From a virus, in IMG/VR virus record IMGVR_UViG_3300007280_000011, positions 1 to 31,683 of that record: a stretch of DNA of 31,683 nt, one strand, 5' to 3'. Made by a program: the position numbers and the translations under genes. How positions within the stretch are numbered: position 1 is the stretch's first letter; each line of letters begins with the position of its first letter. The notes under the pieces were generated by a model. The model had not been told where the DNA came from. It saw only the letters and a list, made by a program, of their open reading frames with translations, and searched no databases. Shown here one piece after another: positions 12,016 through 19,500 of the stretch.

Positions 12016-12387
12016 ATGGCAGTAATAGAAGGCATTTGCAACTTTAGCAACCTAACTCAACATGACATTTTCAACGGTCAGGATACCGGTCAATTCTCTA
12101 TGACCATTACGATGACTGAAGACGACGCCAGTGAGTTAGCTGCTCAAGGTGTTAAGATCAAGGACTACCAAGGCGCTAAGCAACGTAAGTTTAAAAGTCG
12201 TTATGACGTTAAGACTTTTGACGCTGAAGGTAATCCTTACGGTGGTGAAGTACCTTACAACTCAAAGGTACGTCTCAAGTACAAGCTAGGTCAACCACAT
12301 CCTGTTCATGGTGTGTCAACTTACCTGGAAGCAGTAAAAGTTTTAGAGGAAGCAGAACTTGAACTAGGAGAAGCTGCAGACTTTTAA
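12016..12387 (+). CDS. Single-stranded DNA-binding protein (T7 gp2.5-like role)
   Basis: A 123-residue protein immediately before the primase-helicase gene. It has a beta-rich body (GICNFSNLTQHDIFNGQDTG, QFSMTITMTEDDASELAAQG, KVRLKYKLGQPHPVHGVSTY) and a short acidic C-terminal tail ending EEAELELGEAADF. An acidic tail closing with an aromatic residue is the hallmark of gp2.5-type proteins, where it contacts polymerase and helicase. It would coat single-stranded DNA during replication. The fold assignment comes from pattern and position, not a strong motif. It has its own promoter. Confidence 0.7.
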   Translation: MAVIEGICNFSNLTQHDIFNGQDTGQFSMTITMTEDDASELAAQGVKIKDYQGAKQRKFKSRYDVKTFDAEGNPYGGEVPYNSKVRLKYKLGQPHPVHGVSTYLEAVKVLEEAELELGEAADF

Positions 12388-12389
12388 AC

Positions 12390-13997
12390 ATGGCTAACTT
12401 TGTGAGACATGAAGGGTGTCCCAAGTGCAATTCTTCGGACGCCCTTGCTATTTACGACGACGGTTCTACGCATTGCTTTAGTTCCGTTTGTGACTACCAT
12501 ACACACGGTGACAGTACTATGTCCGAAGTGATACCGATAGCCAAAGCTAAGCCACTACAAATGTTTGGTACAGTGGCAGCAATACCCAACAGACGAATAT
12601 CCAAAGAAACCTGTATGCGCTTTGGCGTAACCGTTGAGTACGGTTCTACAGGTGAAATCGAAAAGCACTACTACCCTTTTTATGACGTTAACACTGGTGA
12701 AGTGTGTGCAGCTAAGATCAGGGAAGTAAAGACTAAGAACTTCTTCAGCAATGGAGACCCAAAGACAGCAGGGTTCTTCGGACAACAACAGTGCACCACT
12801 AACAAGTTCATAACCATTACTGAAGGTGAACTGGACGCTTTAGCAGTGTACGAAATGTTCAACAAGCAGTACGACGTGGTGTCACTACGTGCTGGTGCGT
12901 CCTCTGCAGCCAAAGAGATCAAGGAACAGTTAGAGTGGCTTGAGTCCTATGACCAAGTGGTTCTCTGTTTTGACAACGACAAAGCCGGTGACGCTGCTCT
13001 GGAACAAGTTAAGGACCTCTTCAGTCCTAACAAGTTAAAAATAGTAAAGTTACCACTCAAGGACGCCAGTGACATGCTCATGGCGAACCGTGTTAAGGAC
13101 TTTACGCAAGCATGGTGGAATGCAAAGGTTTATCGTCCTGACGGCATTGTAGCAGGGACTGACACATGGGACACACTGGTACAAAAGCGCCAGGTGAAGT
13201 CCATACCTTATCCTTGGAACGGCCTGAATGAGATAACAAGAGGACATAGGCCCTATGAGTTGGTCACGATCACAAGCGGCAGTGGTATGGGAAAGTCCCA
13301 ATTTATCAGAGAAATCGAATATGATTTACTACGCCGATGCGAAGGCAATATTGGAGTCTTGGCGCTTGAGGAAGATTTGGCCCGAACAAGTCTTGGCATC
13401 ATGTCGGTGGCAGCAAATAGGCCCTTACACTTGGAAGAGGACACGCCAGTGGACGAGCTTCGGCCATTCTGGGAAGCCACATTGGGAACAGGACGTTACT
13501 ACTTATTTGACCATTGGGGGTCAACTTCAGCAGATAACTTGCTCGCCCGTGTTCGCTACATGGCAAAAGCACTTGACTGCCGGTACGTCGTACTGGATCA
13601 CTTGTCCATCGTCGTCAGTTCCCAAGAGTCAGGAGACGAGAGAAAAGCCATTGACGAGATCATGACACGTCTCCGTACACTCGTGGCTGAAACAGGCATC
13701 TGCTTGTTCCTCGTGTCACACTTACGCAGGTCACAAGGTAAGGCACACGAGGACGGAGCGCAGATCAGCTTAGGTGAACTACGTGGTTCACAAGCTATCG
13801 CTCAGTTGTCCGACATTGTCATTGGTATGGAACGTGACCAGCAGAATGAAAACGAAGACGTAAGAAATACTACTACTGTTCGTGTCCTCAAAAATAGGTA
13901 TACAGGTGAAACTGGACCCGCTTGTTGGCTGCAGTACGAAAAACAAACAGGGAGGTTACAGGAAGTCGCAAATCCTAATGTTGGCGAGGATTTCTAA
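12390..13997 (+). CDS. Bifunctional primase-helicase (T7 gp4-like)
   Basis: A 535-residue enzyme that makes RNA primers and unwinds the fork. Zinc finger: C10, C13, C29, C34. Toprim primase: TITEGELDAL with E145 and VVLCFDNDKAGD with D195 and D197. Helicase: Walker A SGSGMGKS (296-303), ALEED near 326, Walker B YVVLDHLSIV (399-408), LVSHLRRS (441-448) and motif H4 ELRGSQAIAQLSD (463-475). Domains appear in the order of T7 gp4 and all catalytic residues are present. It starts two bases after the SSB stop and overlaps the HNH gene as TAATG. Confidence 0.93.
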   Translation: MANFVRHEGCPKCNSSDALAIYDDGSTHCFSSVCDYHTHGDSTMSEVIPIAKAKPLQMFGTVAAIPNRRISKETCMRFGVTVEYGSTGEIEKHYYPFYDVNTGEVCAAKIREVKTKNFFSNGDPKTAGFFGQQQCTTNKFITITEGELDALAVYEMFNKQYDVVSLRAGASSAAKEIKEQLEWLESYDQVVLCFDNDKAGDAALEQVKDLFSPNKLKIVKLPLKDASDMLMANRVKDFTQAWWNAKVYRPDGIVAGTDTWDTLVQKRQVKSIPYPWNGLNEITRGHRPYELVTITSGSGMGKSQFIREIEYDLLRRCEGNIGVLALEEDLARTSLGIMSVAANRPLHLEEDTPVDELRPFWEATLGTGRYYLFDHWGSTSADNLLARVRYMAKALDCRYVVLDHLSIVVSSQESGDERKAIDEIMTRLRTLVAETGICLFLVSHLRRSQGKAHEDGAQISLGELRGSQAIAQLSDIVIGMERDQQNENEDVRNTTTVRVLKNRYTGETGPACWLQYEKQTGRLQEVANPNVGEDF

Positions 13998-14314
13998 TGC
14001 GGAAAAGAAGAAGAATAGATGAATTAATTAAGAAAAAGCACATTAGGGATTTTAAAGTTAGCAGAGGTTGTCAAGAGTGTGGTTACAATGAAATACCTGA
14101 AGCGTTGGAACTTGACCATGTTGACAGAACAAAGAAAAACTTTAAGATGTCAAAAGGACATCATTATTCATGGGAAAGAATACACAGAGAACTAGAAAAC
14201 TGTATCGTCCTTTGCTCCAACTGTCACAGAAAAAAGACAACGGAAGAAAAGGACTACTTAGAAACTGACTACGTGGAGCCTGAAGAACTGCAGTATGATT
14301 TATTTGGATCTTGA
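13997..14314 (+). CDS. HNH endonuclease
   Basis: A 105-residue nuclease with zinc cysteines C25/C28 (GCQECGY) and C73/C76 (LCSNCHRKK) and the HNH core LELDHVDR (D40, H41), N68 (ENCIVLC) and H77. The N-terminus is very basic (MRKRRRIDELIKKK). It lies between primase-helicase (1-base overlap) and polymerase (20-base overlap), a favoured site of free-standing homing endonucleases in phages. Its A/T-rich codons differ from those of the flanking genes, consistent with later arrival. It may be a homing enzyme, or a nicking HNH with a replication or packaging role. Confidence 0.85.
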   Translation: MRKRRRIDELIKKKHIRDFKVSRGCQECGYNEIPEALELDHVDRTKKNFKMSKGHHYSWERIHRELENCIVLCSNCHRKKTTEEKDYLETDYVEPEELQYDLFGS

Positions 14315-15932
14315 AGCTGACGGTTTAGAACCAACGACCATCTGGTGTGTCGTAACCAGGGAAAATGGTGTTAGTACCGTACATACCACTCCAGACAGCC
14401 TCTGTAAGGCTCTAGAAGGCTCTGTGAGCGTCGTTGGACACAACCTGATAGGGTACGACATACCTGTCCTAAAACGTCTCTGGAGCGTTTCTATAGCCTC
14501 TGAGCGTATAGTCGATACTTTGGTAATTTCACGTCTTTTTGACCCTAGCAAGTCAGGTGGTCACTCTTTGAGGAATTGGGGGAATGAGTTGGGCTTTCCC
14601 AAAGGTGACCATTCTGACTTTTCTTGTCTTTCACAGGAGATGATTGATTACTGTATACAGGACGTAACAGTCACTGAAGCAGTGCACCAAAAGCTCCTAC
14701 AGAGTATGCAGAACTGGGAAAATAAGGACTGTATTGAGTTAGAGCATAAGGTTCAATGGATCGTGCAGCAGCAGGAGAACAACGGTTGGCTTTTGAACCA
14801 AGAGCTAGCCAATGACTTATGTGCAACCTTTAAGGAAGGCATGAATGACATACAGTATGAACTACAAGAGATGTTTCCACCCATTGTCGAAGAGAGGTAT
14901 TCTGAAAAGACCAAGAAGCGCCTTAAAGATAAGGTTACGGTTTTCAATGTCGGTTCACGGCAACAAGTGGCAGAGAGACTTGAAACAAAAGGTGCAGTAT
15001 GGTCGGAACTCACGCCAAGCGGAAAGCCCGTTGTTGACGAAAAGACGCTTAAGCAAAACGATCATGTCCCTGAAGCGGCAAAAGTTTTGGAATATCTGTT
15101 GCTTCAGAAGCGCCACGCGCAGGTACTCTCGTGGTTGGAAGCTGTCAAGGAGGACGGTAGAGTACACGGAAGAGTCATTAGCAATGGTGCTGTTACTGGT
15201 CGCATGACCCACCAGTCACCTAACATGGCTCAAGTACCTGCAGGTCATAGCCCTTATGGCAAAGAGTGTCGCTCCTGCTGGACTATACCCGAAGGTAAAA
15301 AATTAGTAGGTTTTGACGCTAGTGGCCTTGAGTTACGGATGTTGGCACACTATATGGACGATAAGGAGTTTACCAATGTCCTCCTCACAGAAGACATACA
15401 TACAAGAAATCAGCTGGCTGCAGGACTTGAAACAAGACCTCAAGCGAAAACTTTCATCTACGCTTTCCTCTATGGAGCAGGAGATGCAAAGATCGGAACT
15501 ATCGTTGGCGGAAGCGCAGCTGACGGCGCAGACCTTAAACGGAGATTTTTATCAAATACACCTGCTCTTGAAAGTTTACGAGAGCGTACTATTAGAGCAG
15601 CTAAACGAGGTTATCTCAGAGGACTTGATGGTAGACATCTCAGAATTCGATCTGAACATGCTGCACTAAACACACTACTACAGGCTGCCGGTGCTATAGT
15701 TATGAAGAAGGCTTTAGTTATCCTTGACGACTATGCACAACAGTGGCATCTTAATTACAAATTCATAGGTAACATACATGATGAAGTACAATCGGAAGTG
15801 GCTGGAGAACAAGCAAAGAAGTTCGGTTGGCTTGCAGTCGAGTGCCTCAAGGCGTCAGGCGTACACTTTAATCTCAGATGTCCATTGGACGGAGAGTACC
15901 AAATCGGAACTACGTGGGCAGAAACCCACTAA
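14295..15932 (+). CDS. DNA polymerase, family A (T7-like)
   Basis: A 545-residue replicative polymerase, shorter than T7 gp5 (704). Exonuclease: Exo I LDLEADG (D5, E7), Exo II NLIGYDIPVL (D55), Exo III YCIQDVTVTEA (Y119, D123), so proofreading looks intact. Polymerase: motif A LVGFDASGLELR (D341), motif B RPQAKTFIYAFLYGAG (R381, K385, Y389) and motif C NIHDEVQSE (H495, D496, E497). Y389 aligns with T7 Tyr526 and E. coli Phe762. The insertion that holds thioredoxin in T7 is not apparent. It starts inside the HNH gene. Confidence 0.93.
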   Translation: MIYLDLEADGLEPTTIWCVVTRENGVSTVHTTPDSLCKALEGSVSVVGHNLIGYDIPVLKRLWSVSIASERIVDTLVISRLFDPSKSGGHSLRNWGNELGFPKGDHSDFSCLSQEMIDYCIQDVTVTEAVHQKLLQSMQNWENKDCIELEHKVQWIVQQQENNGWLLNQELANDLCATFKEGMNDIQYELQEMFPPIVEERYSEKTKKRLKDKVTVFNVGSRQQVAERLETKGAVWSELTPSGKPVVDEKTLKQNDHVPEAAKVLEYLLLQKRHAQVLSWLEAVKEDGRVHGRVISNGAVTGRMTHQSPNMAQVPAGHSPYGKECRSCWTIPEGKKLVGFDASGLELRMLAHYMDDKEFTNVLLTEDIHTRNQLAAGLETRPQAKTFIYAFLYGAGDAKIGTIVGGSAADGADLKRRFLSNTPALESLRERTIRAAKRGYLRGLDGRHLRIRSEHAALNTLLQAAGAIVMKKALVILDDYAQQWHLNYKFIGNIHDEVQSEVAGEQAKKFGWLAVECLKASGVHFNLRCPLDGEYQIGTTWAETH

Positions 15933-15941
15933 GGATAAACC

Positions 15942-16805
15942 ATGAAAAACATCTACACATTAGTAGACGACATTTACAACCTGGTTGAAACAAAAGAGGT
16001 AGCTGAAGGCATAGACATAGAGGACTGCATTGAGACCTTTGGTGAAGCCGTGAAGCAGCTTATGCGTAACGAATTTACACGCAAGCGTGATGACTCACGT
16101 AAGCTACGCATGTCCAACATTGGACGCCGTGATCGTTACCTTTGGAGCGTCTGGAATGACGTAGAGAAGGACGACGACATGCAGGGACACACGTACGTTA
16201 AGTTTCTCTACGGTCATCTTATAGAAGAACTACTTCTATTTTTAACACGAGCAGCAGGTCACGAGGTGACAGATGAACAGAAAAAGTGTGAAGTTAACGG
16301 TATTAGTGGCTCTATGGACTGCAAAATTGACGGCGTTGTCACTGATGTTAAAAGCGTGTCCACTTTTGGGTTTAGAAAATTCAAAGACGGAAATCTCGCT
16401 TTTGATGACCCGTTTGGCTACATTTCTCAAATTAAGGGATATGCAAAAGCAGAAGGCCAAACTCAGTACGGATGGTTAGCAATGGACAAACAGAATGGTC
16501 ACTTGACGTACCTCATGTATGACGACGAGGACACTCAAGCACCTGTCCATGAGGTTATTGGTTATGACATTGGTGACCGCATAGACCACATTAAAACAAT
16601 GGTAGAACAGCCAGAGCCACCAAAGCACTGCTATAAGCCGAAGGAAGACGGCAAGAGCGGCAACATGAAGCTGGACACTGGTTGTTCCTACTGCGCCTAC
16701 AAGAAGAACTGCTGGCCTGGCTTAAGAGCCTTTGCCTACTCTTCAGGTCCACGCTATTTAACAGAGGTGTTCAATGAACCGAAGGTCCAAGAAATCCAAA
16801 TTTAG
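15942..16805 (+). CDS. PD-(D/E)xK exonuclease with a probable Fe-S cluster
   Basis: A 287-residue nuclease, in the place of the T7 gp6 exonuclease. Motifs: H92 and E95/E96 in LYGHLIEELLLFL, D126 in GSMDCKIDG, D135 and K137 in VVTDVKSVS, and Q163 in YISQIKGYA. This is the RecB/Cas4-type active site. Cys 230, 248, 251 and 257 (HCY, then CSYCAYKKNC: CxxCx5C) match the four-Cys iron-sulfur site of Cas4 and AddB nucleases. It probably degrades or processes DNA during replication, recombination or host DNA breakdown. It overlaps the endonuclease I gene by 32 bases. Confidence 0.8.
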   Translation: MKNIYTLVDDIYNLVETKEVAEGIDIEDCIETFGEAVKQLMRNEFTRKRDDSRKLRMSNIGRRDRYLWSVWNDVEKDDDMQGHTYVKFLYGHLIEELLLFLTRAAGHEVTDEQKKCEVNGISGSMDCKIDGVVTDVKSVSTFGFRKFKDGNLAFDDPFGYISQIKGYAKAEGQTQYGWLAMDKQNGHLTYLMYDDEDTQAPVHEVIGYDIGDRIDHIKTMVEQPEPPKHCYKPKEDGKSGNMKLDTGCSYCAYKKNCWPGLRAFAYSSGPRYLTEVFNEPKVQEIQI

Positions 16806-17187
16806 AAGCACGTTTGAAGACGATGTTAGCAAAGTACTAAAGGGTTTTGATTATGAACCATTCACGGTCCCTTACATTATTAGTCGGTCTTATCGTCCTG
16901 ATTTCGTACATAGTGCTTCCAATACTCTTGTTGAATGCAAAGGATATTTTCGGGACGGAGACACGAAGAAGTACACCAGTATCAGAGACAGTCTCCCCAA
17001 AGGACAAAAACTAGTCTTTGTACTAATGCAACCCAATAAAAAAATAAGAAAAGGCGCTAAGATGACTATGTCACAGTGGTGCGACAAAGAGGGAATACTA
17101 TGGTACACTTTAGATACGCTGCAGGAGTTAATTGACTATGTCACTAACTTTGGGGGAAATGAAGGAAAAGCTACTGAAGCTGTATGA
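16774..17187 (+). CDS. Endonuclease I / Holliday junction resolvase (T7 gp3-like)
   Basis: A 137-residue enzyme with the Phage_endo_I active site: E15 (RSTFEDDV), D43 (YRPDFV), E54 and K56 (LVECKGYF), corresponding to T7 E20, D55, E65 and K67. Further matches are KKYTSIRDSLPKGQKLVFVL and the Trp-rich MSQWCDKEGILWYT. It cuts branched DNA and helps degrade host DNA and resolve concatemers before packaging. The basic N-terminus (NRRSKKSKFR) would contact DNA. It is coupled by overlap to the exonuclease upstream and to the next small gene. Confidence 0.9.
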   Translation: MNRRSKKSKFRSTFEDDVSKVLKGFDYEPFTVPYIISRSYRPDFVHSASNTLVECKGYFRDGDTKKYTSIRDSLPKGQKLVFVLMQPNKKIRKGAKMTMSQWCDKEGILWYTLDTLQELIDYVTNFGGNEGKATEAV

Positions 17188-17317
17188 TCCTGACGACTTA
17201 CTGGAAGCGTTAGAGATTACTTCTGAACAGTTGCTTGACAGGTTTGAAGACAAACTAATCAACAGGTTTGACTTCTTTGAAGAAGAGTTTAAAGAGGAAG
17301 AGGCTTATGAGTATTGA
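17138..17317 (+). CDS. Small conserved acidic phage protein, 59 residues
   Basis: Encodes MSLTLGEMKEKLLKLYDPDD, LLEALEITSEQLLDRFEDKL and INRFDFFEEEFKEEEAYEY. The pattern KLLxxYDPDDLLExLxIxSExLLDRFED is one I recall from many marine phages downstream of endonuclease I; function unknown. The ATG at 17138 is preferred to an in-frame TTG at 17132, with AGGAG 11 bases upstream. It overlaps endonuclease I by 50 bases and the next gene by 11 bases. It is helical and strongly acidic at the end. Confidence 0.65.
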   Translation: MSLTLGEMKEKLLKLYDPDDLLEALEITSEQLLDRFEDKLINRFDFFEEEFKEEEAYEY

Positions 17318-17600
17318 CCAAGCTAGTCCTGAAGAATGGGACACATTAACAGCACTAAATAACTTGTCCATAAGGAAACCTAAGAAGGTAGACCCTGTAG
17401 AACAACCTGACCACTACAACAAAGGTGCTGTCGAAGCAATAGAAGCAATCAAGGCGTCCATGCCTGAACACGAGTTTAAAGGCTACCTAAAAGGTAACGC
17501 ATTGAAGTACCTCTGGCGCTATGACTACAAAGGAAAACCCATCGAAGACTTACGCAAGTGTCGGTGGTACATTGAACGACTGATAAAGGAAATAAATTAA
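17307..17600 (+). CDS. DUF3310 protein (putative nucleotide kinase-like)
   Basis: A 97-residue protein containing the DUF3310 core: VEQPDHYNKGAVEAIEAIKA, EFKGYLKGNALKYLWRYDYK and KPIEDLRKCRWYIERLIKEI. This family is common in phages and is sometimes labelled a nucleotide kinase, but no reaction is established. The ATG at 17307 follows an 11-base overlap with the upstream gene; the frame is open further upstream only as overlap. Its last base overlaps the NrdJ ATG. Its place directly before a ribonucleotide reductase fits a role in nucleotide metabolism. Confidence 0.8.
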   Translation: MSIDQASPEEWDTLTALNNLSIRKPKKVDPVEQPDHYNKGAVEAIEAIKASMPEHEFKGYLKGNALKYLWRYDYKGKPIEDLRKCRWYIERLIKEIN

Positions 17601-19471
17601 TGGACGCATACCAACAGTACATACACAAAAGCAGGTACGCAAGGTACTTGCCTGAAGAGCAACGGCGTGAAACCTGGGAAGAAACTATCGACCGTTACCT
17701 CAACTTCTGGATAGAAAAAGGTAAGCTTACTCTTGAGGACGCTAATGGTATCTTTGCAGACATCCATGACATGAACGTAATGCCCTCCATGCGAGCCTTA
17801 ATGACTGCAGGAGAGGCACTAGACCGTGACAATGTAGCTGGTTTTAACTGCTCTTACTTGCCTATAGATCATCCTAAAGCGTTTGACGAAATGATGTACG
17901 TACTTATGTGTGGCACTGGCGTAGGCTTCAGTGTTGAACGCCAGTACGTATCTAAACTACCTGAAGTTGCGGAGGACTTTCATGACACAGATACCGTTAT
18001 ACACGTCGCTGACAGCAAAATTGGATGGGCTAAAGCCTACAGAGAACTTGTTAGCTTGCTCTATTCGGGTCAGCTTCCAAAGTGGGACGTATCTGGAGTA
18101 CGACCTGCAGGGTCAACCCTTAAAACCTTTGGAGGTAGAGCGTCTGGTGCGGATCCTCTTGTTGACCTCTTTAAATTTACCACCGAAATCTTTAGGGAGG
18201 CTGCTGGACGTAAGCTTTCCTCTATCGAGTGTCACGATATCTGCTGTAAGATTGCACAAATCGTTGTCGTCGGAGGGGTCAGGAGAAGTGCTCTTATCAG
18301 TCTTAGTAACCTCACTGACGATAGACTACGACGGTGTAAGTCAGGACAATGGTGGCAAGACAATCCACAACGAGGACTAGCCAACAATAGCGCCTGTTAT
18401 ACAGAGAAGCCGGACTTTGAGGCATTTTTAAATGAGTGGACAAGCTTATACGAGTCACGATCAGGAGAGCGAGGAATGTTCTCTAGGATTGCAAGTCAAA
18501 AGCAAGCTGCAAAAAATGAGCGACGAGATGCTACCTATGACTTTGGAACTAATCCATGCTCAGAAATCATCCTCCGACCCAATCAATTCTGTAATTTGTC
18601 AGAGGTTGTTGTCAGGGCGTCCGATAGTTTGTCAGACCTTAAACGAAAAGTACGTACTGCGACTATCCTTGGAACTTTACAGGCTACCTTAACTAACTTC
18701 CGCTACTTACGTAAGGTGTGGCAGAAGAACACTGAAGAAGAAGCACTTCTTGGTGTCAGCTTGACAGGCATCATGGATCACCCAACGCTATCAGGAAGGA
18801 GGGACAAAGGTGTTCTCAAGACTTGGCTTACTGAACTCAAGGAAGAAGCGATTAACACTAATAAGGAATGGGCTACTAAGCTTGGTATTAATATCAGCAC
18901 TGCCATTACTGCTGTTAAACCTTCCGGTACTGTTAGCCAGCTGGTTGATTCTGCATCTGGTATCCATCCTAGATACTCAGATCAATACATTAGACGAGTT
19001 AGAGCGGACGCAAGAGACCCACTCTGTCAAGTCTTAGAAGCGGCAGGAGTGCCTGTAGAGGAAGACGTAATGTCGCCTAGTACTAAGGTATTCTCCTTCC
19101 CAATACAATCTCCTGAAGGCGCTGTAGTGGCCTCTGAGATGGGAGCAATGGAACAACTTGAGCTATGGGAAATTTACCAGGATTTCTGGTGTGAGCATAA
19201 GCCGTCTATGACCTGTTACTACCGTGACGAAGAGTTCTTGGAAGTGGGTCAGTGGTTGTACAACAAGTTCGACAAGATAAGTGGAGTTAGTTTCCTCCCT
19301 TATTCCGAACATACGTATCAACAAGCGCCTTATGAACCCATAGACTTAGAGACCTATGAGAAGCTGAAGAAAGAGTTTCCTGAGACCATCGACTGGACAA
19401 TCTCAGAAAACTCAGACATGACGGAAGGGTCTCAACAGTTAGCCTGCACTGGTAATAACTGTGAGTTGTAA
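17600..19471 (+). CDS. nrdJ: Ribonucleotide reductase, class II monomeric (B12-dependent)
   Basis: A 623-residue enzyme reducing ribonucleoside triphosphates to deoxy forms with adenosylcobalamin. Motifs: GFNCSYLPID with C84 as redox partner, LMCGTGVGFSVE (102-113), GGVRRSALISL (225-235), the finger-loop TNPCSEIILRPNQFCNLSE (N318, C320, E322, C331), AVKPSGTVSQL and a C-terminal swinging-arm pair C616/C621 (ACTGNNCEL). It resembles the Lactobacillus RTPR type (739 residues) but is shorter, as in marine podoviruses. It supplies dNTPs for phage replication and depends on host B12. It is the last early gene, followed by a terminator. Confidence 0.93.
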   Translation: MDAYQQYIHKSRYARYLPEEQRRETWEETIDRYLNFWIEKGKLTLEDANGIFADIHDMNVMPSMRALMTAGEALDRDNVAGFNCSYLPIDHPKAFDEMMYVLMCGTGVGFSVERQYVSKLPEVAEDFHDTDTVIHVADSKIGWAKAYRELVSLLYSGQLPKWDVSGVRPAGSTLKTFGGRASGADPLVDLFKFTTEIFREAAGRKLSSIECHDICCKIAQIVVVGGVRRSALISLSNLTDDRLRRCKSGQWWQDNPQRGLANNSACYTEKPDFEAFLNEWTSLYESRSGERGMFSRIASQKQAAKNERRDATYDFGTNPCSEIILRPNQFCNLSEVVVRASDSLSDLKRKVRTATILGTLQATLTNFRYLRKVWQKNTEEEALLGVSLTGIMDHPTLSGRRDKGVLKTWLTELKEEAINTNKEWATKLGINISTAITAVKPSGTVSQLVDSASGIHPRYSDQYIRRVRADARDPLCQVLEAAGVPVEEDVMSPSTKVFSFPIQSPEGAVVASEMGAMEQLELWEIYQDFWCEHKPSMTCYYRDEEFLEVGQWLYNKFDKISGVSFLPYSEHTYQQAPYEPIDLETYEKLKKEFPETIDWTISENSDMTEGSQQLACTGNNCEL

Positions 19472-19477
19472 ACTTAT

Positions 19478-19499
19478 GGGGGCTTAGGCCCCCTTTTTT
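19478..19499 (+). terminator. Rho-independent terminator after nrdJ
   Basis: Stem GGGGGC (19478-19483), loop TTAG, stem GCCCCC (19488-19493), followed by six T. It lies 7 bases after the nrdJ stop and ends the rightward unit. Read leftward, the stem lacks a following T run, so it would stop late transcription less well. Confidence 0.9.
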
Positions 19500-19500
19500 A

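Noticed and set aside
15313-15669. Second ORF within the polymerase gene
   Set aside because: Unlike the ORF in the methyltransferase gene, the product has no familiar motif and no good Shine-Dalgarno; polymerase motifs A and B constrain this DNA.
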